NCBI GenBank assembly: GCA_016183985.1
Contig: JACPDN010000016.1
Coordinates: forward strand, 1-64,000
Reading direction: 5' to 3'
DNA length: 64,000 bases
From: Pseudomonadota bacterium
GTDB taxonomy: Bacteria; Pseudomonadota; Alphaproteobacteria; Dongiales; Dongiaceae
Below, piece after piece: positions 43,823 to 52,104 of the stretch. The number at the start of each line of letters is the position of its first letter. The first letter of the stretch is position 1. Both the position numbers and the translations under genes were made by a program. Below the pieces are notes generated by a model. The model did no database searches. It saw nothing but the letters and a program-made list of their open reading frames with translations, and was not told the DNA's origin.

Positions 43823-44677
43823 TTAGCGTGGGAAGCCGTAAAGTTCTGCCGGGTTGTCGGCCAGGATCAGTTGCCGGTGCTTCTCATCCGGTGCCCAATC
43901 CAGCAGGCGGTCAAGATTGCGGGCGTCGTCGGGATATCCGATCTTTTCGCCCAAGGCATGCGGCCAATTGCTGCCCCAAAGGACGCGTTCCGGTGCCATC
44001 TTGATGAGAACGCGCATGTGGCGCCCGACATCTTCATAGAGGTCGCCGCCCTCTTTTGAAAACTCGTTCATCCCCGCGATCTTCACCCAGCAGCGACCCC
44101 TCTCGACCAGTCGCAACAAGGTTTGGAAGGCCTTGCTGTCGACGGCAACCGGCTCCATGAACCGCCCGCAATGATCGATCACAAAGTTGATCGGCAGACG
44201 TTCCAGCTGCGCTGTGTGATCCGGCAATGTACGCCCGTCCAGCTGCACGATGGCACTCCAGTCGAAGGGCTGAACGCGGGCCGCCATCTCATCCATATGT
44301 TCCCAGGTAAGGGTGCCGCCGAAAAGATTCATGAAACGGATGCCGCGAGCCCCTGCCGCAGTGAGGCGGGCCAGTTCATCGTCGTCCACGCCGGGCTTCA
44401 CCACGACCACGCCACGCGCCCGATCGCCCAAGGCCGCAACGCCGGCCATGGTGGCGCGGTTGTCATCGCCATAGGCATTGGGCTGCACGACGATGGCGCG
44501 TTCGATCCCCAACCGAGCCATGACCTGGCGGTAATCGGCGACACTAGCGTCGGGCGGATTGAGCGTGCCAGGCAAAGCGGGATAGGCCTTGCTGTAGAAG
44601 TGCATATGCGTGTCGCACACATCGGCAGGCGTCCTGAGCCGCGGCGCCGGGCCGCTCAGCATGCGTTCGGTCCTCAT
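43823..44677 (-). CDS. Amidohydrolase, D-galactarolactone isomerase-like
   Basis: The ATG at 44677 gives 284 residues; the longer open frame overlaps the preceding gene. It is a metal-dependent TIM-barrel amidohydrolase of the 2-pyrone-4,6-dicarboxylate lactonase group. DTHMHFYSKAYPALPG near residue 22 carries the HxH metal motif, followed by YRQVMARLGIERAIVVQPNAYG, FVIDHCGRFMEP and VLWGSNWPHA near the C-terminus. The pattern resembles Agrobacterium D-galactarolactone isomerase (GLI), which turns galactaro-1,5-lactone into the 1,4-lactone after uronate dehydrogenase. It is the last gene of a five-gene minus-strand operon that contains the dehydrogenase, which strongly supports this role. Confidence 0.85.
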   Translation of the reverse strand: MRTERMLSGPAPRLRTPADVCDTHMHFYSKAYPALPGTLNPPDASVADYRQVMARLGIERAIVVQPNAYGDDNRATMAGVAALGDRARGVVVVKPGVDDDELARLTAAGARGIRFMNLFGGTLTWEHMDEMAARVQPFDWSAIVQLDGRTLPDHTAQLERLPINFVIDHCGRFMEPVAVDSKAFQTLLRLVERGRCWVKIAGMNEFSKEGGDLYEDVGRHMRVLIKMAPERVLWGSNWPHALGEKIGYPDDARNLDRLLDWAPDEKHRQLILADNPAELYGFPR

Positions 44678-44681
44678 GATC

Positions 44682-45776
44682 TCAATCCTGGACGCTGAAG
44701 TCGCGCAAGGCGCGTGGATCGGGCGTAAAGCCAAGTCCCGGCTCGTCCGGGATGGCAACGATGCCGTCCTTGGGCAGAGGCATGTCCGCGCCGACCCAGC
44801 ATTTGGGGGCGATGAAGAGATGTTCCAGCATGCCGACATGGGGTAATGCGGCTGCCAGCTGCAGGCTCGCCCACCAGCCGGGGCCGGAATAGGGGCAATG
44901 CGGCATCAACACCTTGCCGGCTTGCAACGTCGCGTCAGCGACAGCCATGAATTCGAGAATGCCACCGATCTTGGTGACGCTTGGCTGCACGAAGGTGACA
45001 GCTGGAATGATCTCGCGGAATTGAAAGGCGGTGCAGGCGTTCTCGCCGGTCGCCAGCGCCACGCCATTCTCTCTTTCGAGCGCTGCGAGTGTTCTGAAGT
45101 CTTCGGGCGGAAATATCGGTTCCTCGACCCAATAGAGGTCCAGTGCTTTCATGCGCGGCAGCAGGTCATGGGCCTGATCGAGGCTCCAATTGCAATTGAC
45201 GTCGGTCGTCAGCCGCAATTGGCTGCCGCCAGCCTCTCGTGCCGCGGCAATGCAGTCATAGGCGATTTCATGAAGTTTCACATCGCTGAAACCCCGTGCC
45301 ATCGCCGTTTCCGTCACCCGGGCGACCGGCAGTGATTCGCCATATCGCACGAGGCTGGCATAGGCAGGGACGCTGTCTCGGTTGCGGCCGCCAAGCAGCC
45401 GGGCCAAGGAGACGCCCTCGCGCTTGGCCTTGACGTCCCACAGTGCCATTTCGATGCCGGACCAGGCGAAGATGGTGATTCCATAGCGGCCCTGAATATG
45501 GAGTTGGCGCTGCATTTCACGGCTCAAGGCCGCCATGTCATCGAAGGATTGGCCGATCAGGCGCGGCCGGAACATATCCATGACGGCGGCACGGCTTGCG
45601 GTACGGCAAGCATAGGCGAAGCTTTCGCCCCACCCGATGATGCCGTCATCGGTCGTCACCTTGACCAGCAAGGTGTCCCGCTGCACCCAGCCGCGTGGTT
45701 TGTTGCGTGGCCCGTCGTAAAAATCGTCGAAAGGGATGTCGATCAGAATTGTTTCGATCTCGGCGATTTTGCTCAT
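44682..45776 (-). CDS. Enolase-superfamily protein, probable aldarolactone cycloisomerase or dehydratase
   Basis: The 364-residue protein is a mandelate racemase-type enolase-superfamily member. Metal ligands are visible in DVNCNWS, WVEEPIF and TGENACT, and the barrel His in LMPHCPYSGPG near residue 298. The N-terminal capping domain ends at GIEMALWDVKAKREG. The catalytic pair on strand two reads DVKLHE, Lys-x-His, where galactarolactone cycloisomerase has Lys-x-Lys. By position between the isomerase and uronate dehydrogenase genes it should open the lactone to 3-deoxy-2-keto-hexarate, or dehydrate the free aldarate. The chemistry may be a variant. Its start overlaps the uronate dehydrogenase stop by four bases. 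Confidence 0.8.
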   Translation of the reverse strand: MSKIAEIETILIDIPFDDFYDGPRNKPRGWVQRDTLLVKVTTDDGIIGWGESFAYACRTASRAAVMDMFRPRLIGQSFDDMAALSREMQRQLHIQGRYGITIFAWSGIEMALWDVKAKREGVSLARLLGGRNRDSVPAYASLVRYGESLPVARVTETAMARGFSDVKLHEIAYDCIAAAREAGGSQLRLTTDVNCNWSLDQAHDLLPRMKALDLYWVEEPIFPPEDFRTLAALERENGVALATGENACTAFQFREIIPAVTFVQPSVTKIGGILEFMAVADATLQAGKVLMPHCPYSGPGWWASLQLAAALPHVGMLEHLFIAPKCWVGADMPLPKDGIVAIPDEPGLGFTPDPRALRDFSVQD

Positions 45777-46594
45777 GGCCGCTCTCGCCGTTTCATGCGC
45801 TCGAAATCACCGGCAAAGCCCTGGGAACAGAAGGGGCCGCCCTGAAAATAATCGCCGACCGGATCAGGCGCCAGTTTGGCTTGGCCGTCGATCGCGGCAT
45901 CCAAATGGTCTTCCGAGTTTCCACTGGGCTTGTAGCCATAGCGATAGGCGCGCGCGTTGTCCCACCAGCCGCGGCTGTTATCGGAGGCACCGTAGAAGAT
46001 CTCGAAATCGAGGTCAGGATGTTCAAGGCCGATCCTGATCAGCTGCACCATGTCATCGGGTTGCAGCCAGATCGAGAGGCGCCGGATATCCAGCGGCGTA
46101 TCGCCGAAATTCCCAACGCGAAGGCACAGAACGCGTAGGCCATGCTTATAGGCATAGAAGGCCGCAAGACCTTCGCCGAATGTCTTGCTGACACCGTAAA
46201 GCGTGTCGGGGAGAGCCGTCACGTCGGTCGTCAATCGTTCGTCGCGCGGATAAAAACCGACAACATGATTGCTGGAGGCAAAGACGATGCGTTTGACATC
46301 TTTGCGGCGCGCCGCCTCGAACAGATTATAGGTGCCGACGATATTCGCATTGAGGATGGTTTCCCAAAGCCCCTCGACCGAGTAGGCACCGAAATGAATG
46401 ATGCCGTCGACACCATCGACAACGCGCTCAACGCCAGCGATGTCGGCGAGATCAGCCTCCATGAATTCTTCATTGGGCGCCAGATCATCCGGCGCCTCGA
46501 TGTCGGAAAGCCGCAACGAATAATGCGCCGGCAGCATCTGGCGCAAGCGCTTGCCGACACCACCGCCGGCTCCTGTCAGTAGAACGCGTTTCAT
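45773..46594 (-). CDS. udh: Uronate dehydrogenase
   Basis: Uronate dehydrogenase oxidises D-galacturonate or D-glucuronate to the aldaro-1,5-lactone with NAD+. The 273-residue protein has the normal length. It has an NAD-binding LLTGAGGGVGKRLRQML start, GIIHFGAYSVEGLWETIL, FASSNHVVGFYPRDERL near residue 108, and the catalytic LYGVSKTFGEGLAAFYAYKHG (Tyr-x3-Lys) near 136. The signatures FYGASDNSRGWWDNARAYRYG and DYFQGGPF are specific to Udh rather than other epimerase-like proteins. It lies 16 bases downstream of kdgD and overlaps the enolase-family gene by four bases. Confidence 0.93.
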   Translation of the reverse strand: MKRVLLTGAGGGVGKRLRQMLPAHYSLRLSDIEAPDDLAPNEEFMEADLADIAGVERVVDGVDGIIHFGAYSVEGLWETILNANIVGTYNLFEAARRKDVKRIVFASSNHVVGFYPRDERLTTDVTALPDTLYGVSKTFGEGLAAFYAYKHGLRVLCLRVGNFGDTPLDIRRLSIWLQPDDMVQLIRIGLEHPDLDFEIFYGASDNSRGWWDNARAYRYGYKPSGNSEDHLDAAIDGQAKLAPDPVGDYFQGGPFCSQGFAGDFERMKRRERP

Positions 46595-46610
46595 CCCTGG
46601 TTACCGTGGC

Positions 46611-47522
46611 TTATTGCGGGCCTAACAGATCGATAAGCGATTTCAGTGCCGCGCGTTCCTCCGCATTGCAATCGACGAGTGGCGTGCGCACCTTGCCAGC
46701 CGACCTCCCAACCAGATCGGCGCCGGCCTTGATGATGCTGACAGCGTAGCCCGGCCGCTTGTTGCGGATCGCAGCGTAAGGCATGAAGAAGCTGTCGAGC
46801 AGGTGGTTGACCGTTGCCATGTCGTCGCTGCTGACCGCACGATAGAACGCCATCGCCATCTTTGGAATGAAATTGAAGACGGCTGACGAATAGACTGGGA
46901 CACCCATCGCCTTATAGGGTGCTGCGAAAAATTCGGCCGTTGGCAGGCCGCCGAGATAGGCAAAGCGGTCGCCCATGCGGCGGCGTACCGACACCATCAA
47001 TTCCAGATCGCCGATTCCGTCCTTGAATCCGATCAGGTTTGGGCATTGCTCTGCAAGCTTTTCAAGAATGTCCGGTCCAAGGCGGCAGACGCCGCGGTTA
47101 TAAACGATGACGCCGATCTTCACGGCCTTGCAGATGGCGGCGACATGGCGCGAGATTCCTTCGGAATCCGCTTCTACCAGATAATGCGGCAGGATCAGCA
47201 ATCCTGCGGCGCCGGCCTTCTCGGCTTCCTTGGCATAGGCGATGGCCTGGCGCGTACCGAAGCCCACGCCGGCAATGATCGGCACCTTGTCTTTGCAGGT
47301 GTCGACGGCCGTTCTGATGACCACCGGATATTCATCGGGTGCCAGGGAGAAGAGTTCGCCGGTGCCGCCGGCGGCAAACAACGCACTGGCACCATAGGGC
47401 ATCAGCCATTCCAGGCGCGCACGATAGCCTTCGGGCTCGAACTCGCCTTGCTCGTCGAAATCCGTGACGGGAAAGGAGAGGAGGCCGGCGCCAAGTATGG
47501 ACTTCAGTTCTTCTGGTTGCAT
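46611..47522 (-). CDS. kdgD: 5-dehydro-4-deoxyglucarate dehydratase
   Basis: KdgD decarboxylates and dehydrates 5-keto-4-deoxy-glucarate to alpha-ketoglutarate semialdehyde, the last dedicated step of the oxidative uronate route. The 303-residue protein is in the dihydrodipicolinate synthase fold family. It has the Schiff-base Lys167 in [12 protein letters not shown], the Tyr of [12 protein letters not shown], and the KdgD-specific opening [15 protein letters not shown] with [35 protein letters not shown] and [15 protein letters not shown] also match. It follows the regulator gene by 50 bases. The alpha-ketoglutarate semialdehyde dehydrogenase normally needed next is not in this window. Confidence 0.93.
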   Translation of the reverse strand: MQPEELKSILGAGLLSFPVTDFDEQGEFEPEGYRARLEWLMPYGASALFAAGGTGELFSLAPDEYPVVIRTAVDTCKDKVPIIAGVGFGTRQAIAYAKEAEKAGAAGLLILPHYLVEADSEGISRHVAAICKAVKIGVIVYNRGVCRLGPDILEKLAEQCPNLIGFKDGIGDLELMVSVRRRMGDRFAYLGGLPTAEFFAAPYKAMGVPVYSSAVFNFIPKMAMAFYRAVSSDDMATVNHLLDSFFMPYAAIRNKRPGYAVSIIKAGADLVGRSAGKVRTPLVDCNAEERAALKSLIDLLGPQ

Positions 47523-47572
47523 TCTCTGCCTCGGTTCATGTGAGCAAGGCCCAGCTGGTTAGCTTTTGTGGA

Positions 47573-48295
47573 TCAGCTTTCGCCACCTTCCGCCATGGCC
47601 AGGCGCAGGCGTTCGCGCGAATTGCTGAGATGGAGGCGCATGGCGGAGCGCGCCGCATCGCTGTCGCGCCGTGCAATCGCCATGTAGATGTCCTCGTGCT
47701 CGCGATTGACGCGGCGCAGGTATTCGGTGGGATCCTGCTCGAAATAGCGATAGGTGCGCAGGCGCGCGCGCGGAATCAGCAGCGAGCCCAGATAGCTGAA
47801 AAGATGCGTGAAGTGCGGATTGCCCGTCGCTTCGGCGATGGTGCGATGAAATTCGAAATCGGGTGAGACAGCGTCGTCGGATTTGTCGATCGCTGAACTC
47901 ATCGCATCCAGTGCCTTACGCATGATTTCGAGATGCGTGTCGCTGCGGCGCATCGCGGCGAGGGCGGCCGCATCCGATTCCAGGGCGATGCGCAGTTCCA
48001 GGACCGAGATGACGTCCTTGATCAGGTTGAGGCTGGTCCCTTCGATGCGGAAGGCCGGCGTTGCCCCGGCCTGCAGCACAAAGGCACCGACGCCCTGCTG
48101 CGAGGCGACGAGGCCCGCCGCCTTCAGGCTGGATACGGCCTCGCGCACGACCGTGCGGCTGACGCCGAAGCGTTCGATCAATTCCTGCTCGGTCGGCAGG
48201 CGGTCGCCGGGTTTCAGCGCGCCATTCTGAATGCTCTCGGTCAGAGCTTTCACCACTTGCGACGTCAATGTCTGGCGCTGGGGCAATGCGGCCAC
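47573..48295 (-). CDS. FadR/GntR-family transcriptional regulator of the uronate locus
   Basis: I place the start at the GTG at 48295 because GAAGGGA lies six to seven bases upstream, giving 240 residues; an ATG at 48334 would add 13. The winged-helix domain includes PGDRLPTEQELIERFGVSRT near residue 31 and VVREAVSSLKAAGLVASQQG. The C-terminal FCD ligand-binding domain has the metal-site histidines in DFEFHRTIAEATGN, REHEDIYMAI and MRLHLSNS. Regulators of this type usually repress sugar-acid genes until the acid or a keto-deoxy intermediate binds. It is first in the minus-strand catabolic operon and divergent from the TRAP transporter, so it probably controls both arms. Confidence 0.9.
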   Translation of the reverse strand: MAALPQRQTLTSQVVKALTESIQNGALKPGDRLPTEQELIERFGVSRTVVREAVSSLKAAGLVASQQGVGAFVLQAGATPAFRIEGTSLNLIKDVISVLELRIALESDAAALAAMRRSDTHLEIMRKALDAMSSAIDKSDDAVSPDFEFHRTIAEATGNPHFTHLFSYLGSLLIPRARLRTYRYFEQDPTEYLRRVNREHEDIYMAIARRDSDAARSAMRLHLSNSRERLRLAMAEGGES

Positions 48296-48342
48296 GGTAT
48301 TCCCTTCATTCGGCAATTTTCCAATCAGTAGCATCCTTCTAG

Positions 48343-48520
48343 ATGTATGACAACTATATCCTATATTCCGCATGCGTACGGCAGAAACTGCTCCGCTTCG
48401 CTGTATAGCAGAAACGAGCGGCGTGCTTGTCATATAGAGAAACGGCGAAGAATAGCCATAAATGACCTTGATAATTGATCGTTGCGCCGAATTGCCTGTA
48501 GTTATATGATCATCATACAA
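48343..48520. promoter_or_regulatory. Divergent regulatory region with candidate FadR/GntR sites
   Basis: The 294-base gap between the regulator gene and the TRAP binding-protein gene is AT-rich compared with its surroundings and holds no gene. Three related words occur: ATGTATGACAA (48343-48353), TTGTCATATAG (48427-48437) and TCATCATACAA (48510-48520, inside the imperfect palindrome GTTATATGATCATCATACAA). Each approximates the TNGTNNNACNA pattern bound by FadR-type GntR regulators with one or two mismatches. Operator function is inferred. Confidence 0.5.
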
Positions 48521-48589
48521 GTAGGGAATGAAACCCACACTAAGACGAGCCGCGATCAGTGAAATCGCCGCCGATGAGGAGGAGAGAAC

Positions 48590-49564
48590 ATGGGCAAGAT
48601 CACGTCGATTCTGACAGCTGCCGCTGTGGCACTCGCCTGCGCCAGCCCGGCTTTGGCCAAGGAATTCCGCTCGTCGGACGTTCATCCCGACGATTACCCG
48701 ACCGTCATGGCGGTCAACAAGATGAGCGAGATCCTGGCCGAGCGGACCGGCGGCAAATACACCATCAAGGTCTTCGGCCAGAGCGCGTTGGGTTCGGAAA
48801 AGGACACGGTCGAGCAGGTGAAGCTCGGCGCGCTCGACATGGTCCGCGTCAATGTCGCCGCCTTCAACAACATCGTGCCCGAAACGATTGTCCCGGCGCT
48901 GCCCTTCCTCTTTAAATCCACCGAGCATATGCGCCATACGCTCGACGGTCCGATCGGCGACGAAATCCTGGCCGCGCTCGAATCGCAGGGCTTCATCGGC
49001 CTCGCCTTCTATGACAGCGGCTCACGTTCCTTCTATACGACCGAAAAGCCGATCAAGACCGTCGCGGACATGAAAGGCCTGAAACTGCGCGTGCAGCAAT
49101 CCGATCTCTGGGTGACGCTGATCGAACTGCTCGGCGGCAATCCGACGCCGCTCCCCTATGCCGAGGTCTATACCGCGCTGAAGACCGGCATCGTCGATGG
49201 CGCCGAGAACAACTGGCCATCCTACGAATCCTCGCGCCATTACGAGGTCGCCAAATATTACAGCCTCACCCAACATTCGATGTCGCCGGAACTGCTGGTC
49301 TTCTCGAAGGCGGTCTGGGATACGCTGCCCAAGGAAGACCAGGACATCATCCGCCAGGCGGCCAAGGAATCCGTCCCCTATATGCGTAAGCTGTGGGATG
49401 AACGGGAAGAGAAGTCGCGCAAGGCCGTCGAGGCCGGCGGCGCCGTGATCATCGAGGACGTCGATCGGCAGGCCTTTGCCGATGCCGCCAAGCCGATCTA
49501 CGACAAGTTCGCAGGCGATCCCAAGTTGCAGGATCTGATCAAGCGTATCCAGGCCAGCGAATAA
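48590..49564 (+). CDS. TRAP transporter substrate-binding protein (DctP family), probably uronate-specific
   Basis: The 324-residue protein has a Sec signal peptide (about residues 1-23, ending ALA-K) and a strong GAGGAGGAGAG ribosome site. The DctP fold motifs are clear: YPTVMAVNKMSEILAERTGG near residue 38, LPFLFKSTEHMRHTLDGPIG near 105, the ligand Arg in MKGLKLRVQQSDLW near 160, and GIVDGAENNWPSYESSRHYE. It resembles TRAP binding proteins known to take galacturonate and glucuronate, and its divergent partner operon degrades these compounds. It is the first gene of a binding-protein, small-subunit, large-subunit operon. Confidence 0.92.
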   Translation: MGKITSILTAAAVALACASPALAKEFRSSDVHPDDYPTVMAVNKMSEILAERTGGKYTIKVFGQSALGSEKDTVEQVKLGALDMVRVNVAAFNNIVPETIVPALPFLFKSTEHMRHTLDGPIGDEILAALESQGFIGLAFYDSGSRSFYTTEKPIKTVADMKGLKLRVQQSDLWVTLIELLGGNPTPLPYAEVYTALKTGIVDGAENNWPSYESSRHYEVAKYYSLTQHSMSPELLVFSKAVWDTLPKEDQDIIRQAAKESVPYMRKLWDEREEKSRKAVEAGGAVIIEDVDRQAFADAAKPIYDKFAGDPKLQDLIKRIQASE

Positions 49565-49586
49565 ACCGCCGGCACCGGGCACCGCC

Positions 49587-50087
49587 ATGCTCCCTTGGCT
49601 CACCCGTTTCAACGCCATGGCCTCGCGACTGTGCATGTATGTGGCAGTCGCGAGCCTCGCTGGCATCGTCATCGTGGTGGCCTGGCAGGTCTTCGGCCGC
49701 TACGTCCTCAATTCCACGCCGACCTGGGCCGAGGCGATCGCCCTGGTGCTCGTTCTCTATGTCACCATGCTGGGCGCCGCGGTCGGCGTGCGCGATGCCC
49801 GGCATATCGGCCTCGATTCCCTGGTCATCATGTTTGTGCCCGAGCGGCATCGCATCTGGTTCGAGCTGACCTGCCATACGCTGGTTGGCCTTTTCGGCGT
49901 GCTGATGGCGATCTACGGCGCGCAACTCGGCCTTTCGGTCATGCCTTACAAGATCCCCATTCTCGGCGTTTCCGAGGGCATCAATCATATCCCGCTCGTG
50001 ATCTCCGGCATTCTCATTCTGCTCTTTTCCATAGAGCATATTCTCGCCCGGATCCAAGAACAGAAAGTCGTTCCGTCTTGGCACTGA
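49587..50087 (+). CDS. TRAP transporter small membrane subunit (DctQ family)
   Basis: The 166-residue protein has four hydrophobic helices typical of DctQ, with VVAWQVFGRYVLNSTPTWAE near residue 30 (the family's first-loop signature) and AVGVRDARHIGLDSL near 65. DctQ pairs with the large DctM subunit and is needed for uptake, though its precise mechanical role is not settled. The gene lies 22 bases after the binding-protein gene. Its last ten bases overlap the proposed start of dctM. Confidence 0.9.
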   Translation: MLPWLTRFNAMASRLCMYVAVASLAGIVIVVAWQVFGRYVLNSTPTWAEAIALVLVLYVTMLGAAVGVRDARHIGLDSLVIMFVPERHRIWFELTCHTLVGLFGVLMAIYGAQLGLSVMPYKIPILGVSEGINHIPLVISGILILLFSIEHILARIQEQKVVPSWH

Positions 50088-51367
50088 TCATCCTCTGCGT
50101 CAGCTTCCTGGTCCTGCTCTTGATCGGCGTGCCGGTGGCCTTCGCCATCGGCCTTTCGGCGGTCGCCACGATCTTCTATGAAGGCCTGCCGCTCGCCGTC
50201 GTGTTCCAGCGCATGAGTTCGGGCATGAACATCTTCTCGTTCCTGGCGATTCCATTCTTCATCTTCGCCGGCGAATTGATGCTCTATAGCGGGGTGGCCG
50301 ATCGTATCGTCGCCTTTGCCCGCAACCTTGTCGGGCATATCAAAGGCGGGCTCGGCATGTCGAACGTCGTGGCCTGCACGCTTTTCGGCGGTGTCTCCGG
50401 TTCACCGGTCGCGGATGTTTCAGCCATGGGCTCGGTCATGATCCCGATGATGAAGCGGGAAGGGTACGATGCCGACTACGCCGTCAACGTGACCACGCAC
50501 GCGTCGCTGGTCGGCGCCTTGATGCCCACCAGCCATAACATGATCATCTATGCCTTGGCGGCCGGCGGTAAGGTCTCGATCGCGGCACTTATCCTTGCCG
50601 GGCTCGTGCCGGCAGCGCTTCTCACGATCTGCATGCTGGTCGCCGCCTATCTCGTGGCATTGAAGCGCGGCTATCCCGCCGGCACATTCCCCGGCTGGGG
50701 CAGTGCCATGCGCTCGCTCGCCGCGGCCATCCCAGGCCTCTTCGTCGTCGTCATCATCCTGGTCGGCATTCTTTCCGGCGCCTTCACGGCAACGGAATCC
50801 GCAGCCGTTGCCGTCATCTATGCGATCCTGCTGGGCTTCCTCTTCTACCGCAGCCTCACCTGGCAGCATTTGCTGAAGGCAGGTGCCAAGGCGGTGAAGA
50901 CGACGGGTATCGTTCTGCTGCTCATCGGCATCTCCAACACCTTCGGTTATCTCATCAGCCTCTATGGTGTCGCCCAGATGACGGCCGATGCGCTGTCGCA
51001 CATTTCGACCTCGCCCTTCGTCATCTTCTTCCTGGTCAACGTAATCCTCTTCCTGCTCGGCACCTTCCTGGACATGGCGGCGACCATTCTCATCTGCACG
51101 CCGATCTTCCTGCCGATCTGCATGCAGTTCGGCATGGGCCCGGTCCAGTTCGGCATGCTGATGCTGATCAATTGCGCCCTCGGCCTCAACACGCCGCCGG
51201 TCGGTACCACGCAGTTCGTCGGCTGTGCCATCGGCGGCGTTTCCGTGGCGCATGTAATGCGGACCATCCTGCCGTTCTATGGCGCCTTGGTCGCAGCCCT
51301 GTTCCTGGTGACCTATGTGCCCAGCTTCTCGCTGGCCCTGCCGAACTGGTTGCTCGGGGCCCCCTGA
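50078..51367 (+). CDS. TRAP transporter large membrane subunit (DctM family)
   Basis: The large subunit moves substrate together with sodium ions. I place the start at a TTG at 50078, ten bases inside the dctQ end; from there the 429-residue protein begins ALIILCVSFLVLLLIGVPVA, exactly where DctM proteins start. The open frame upstream is antisense-like noise within dctQ. About twelve hydrophobic segments are visible, with the family motifs FSFLAIPFFIFAGELM, NVVACTLFGGVSGSPVADVS and INCALGLNTPPVGTTQF. No ATG alternative lies nearby; initiation is probably coupled to dctQ termination. Confidence 0.9.
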   Translation: MALIILCVSFLVLLLIGVPVAFAIGLSAVATIFYEGLPLAVVFQRMSSGMNIFSFLAIPFFIFAGELMLYSGVADRIVAFARNLVGHIKGGLGMSNVVACTLFGGVSGSPVADVSAMGSVMIPMMKREGYDADYAVNVTTHASLVGALMPTSHNMIIYALAAGGKVSIAALILAGLVPAALLTICMLVAAYLVALKRGYPAGTFPGWGSAMRSLAAAIPGLFVVVIILVGILSGAFTATESAAVAVIYAILLGFLFYRSLTWQHLLKAGAKAVKTTGIVLLLIGISNTFGYLISLYGVAQMTADALSHISTSPFVIFFLVNVILFLLGTFLDMAATILICTPIFLPICMQFGMGPVQFGMLMLINCALGLNTPPVGTTQFVGCAIGGVSVAHVMRTILPFYGALVAALFLVTYVPSFSLALPNWLLGAP

Positions 51368-51413
51368 GCCGATTCTTGCCATTCTGTATGGTTAACGAAA
51401 TCTGACTTTACTG

Positions 51414-51429
51414 TACCGTCTGGACGGTA
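51414..51429. promoter_or_regulatory. Perfect palindrome, likely TetR-family operator
   Basis: TACCGTC-TG-GACGGTA is a perfect 7+2+7 inverted repeat 50 bases upstream of the TetR-family gene, where such regulators normally bind to repress themselves and the efflux operon that follows. TTAACG at 51392 and TATAGC at 51428 may be parts of overlapping promoter elements. Confidence 0.72.
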
Positions 51430-51478
51430 TAGCTTTCGCCGCTCGATATACTGAACCGGCTAGTTCACCTGTGAGACA

Positions 51479-52051
51479 ATGAGCACCCGCGAACAAATCA
51501 TCGACGCCGCCTTGAGCGTCGTGCGTGCCCAGGGCGTGGCCGCCTTGACCTTGGACGAAGCCGCCCGCTTGGCCGGCATCAGCAAGGGCGGCGTGCTCTA
51601 TCATTTCAAGAGCAAGGAAGCGCTGATCCAGGGCATGGTGGCGCGGCTCGCCGGCCAGTGCGAGAGCCTGCAGCAGGCACATTACGACCAGCTGGCGCCT
51701 GGACCCAATCGCTGGGCGCGGGCGTTGGTGGAAACCTCATTCGATCCGGCAGCCCCAACCACGGACCCGGCCGGTTGCGCGTTGCTGGCGGCGATTGCCA
51801 CCAATCCCAGCCTGATCGAGCCGCTTGAAGGTACGATCGATACCGCTTTCCGGCGCCTCACGGAGGATTCCGAAGACCCCAGCATGGCGCTGCTCGTGGC
51901 ACTGGCCATGGACGGGTTGTGGCTGCACCGCCTCGTGGCGTCGCCGGTGATGGACGAGACGCGGCGCCTCGCCATCCGTGAAAAGGCGCTGGAACTGTTG
52001 GGCGAGGGAGCGGCCGCCACGCCCGCCATGGCAGCCAAATCCGCACGATGA
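51479..52051 (+). CDS. TetR-family transcriptional regulator
   Basis: The 190-residue protein has the N-terminal TetR helix-turn-helix: MSTREQIIDAALSVVRAQG, LTLDEAARLAGISKGGVLYHFKSKEALI, residues 1-55. The C-terminal ligand-binding half includes CALLAAIATNPSLIEPL and ends Ala-rich. It is the first gene of a TetR-adaptor-pump operon (54 bases to the adaptor gene) and sits just behind a perfect palindromic operator. Repression of the RND pump, relieved by a pump substrate, is the expected mode. The inducer is unknown. Confidence 0.9.
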   Translation: MSTREQIIDAALSVVRAQGVAALTLDEAARLAGISKGGVLYHFKSKEALIQGMVARLAGQCESLQQAHYDQLAPGPNRWARALVETSFDPAAPTTDPAGCALLAAIATNPSLIEPLEGTIDTAFRRLTEDSEDPSMALLVALAMDGLWLHRLVASPVMDETRRLAIREKALELLGEGAAATPAMAAKSAR

Positions 52052-52104
52052 CCGAAATATCCGACGACAAGAAACAGACGACGATAAGAAGCTAGGAGAC
52101 CGAT

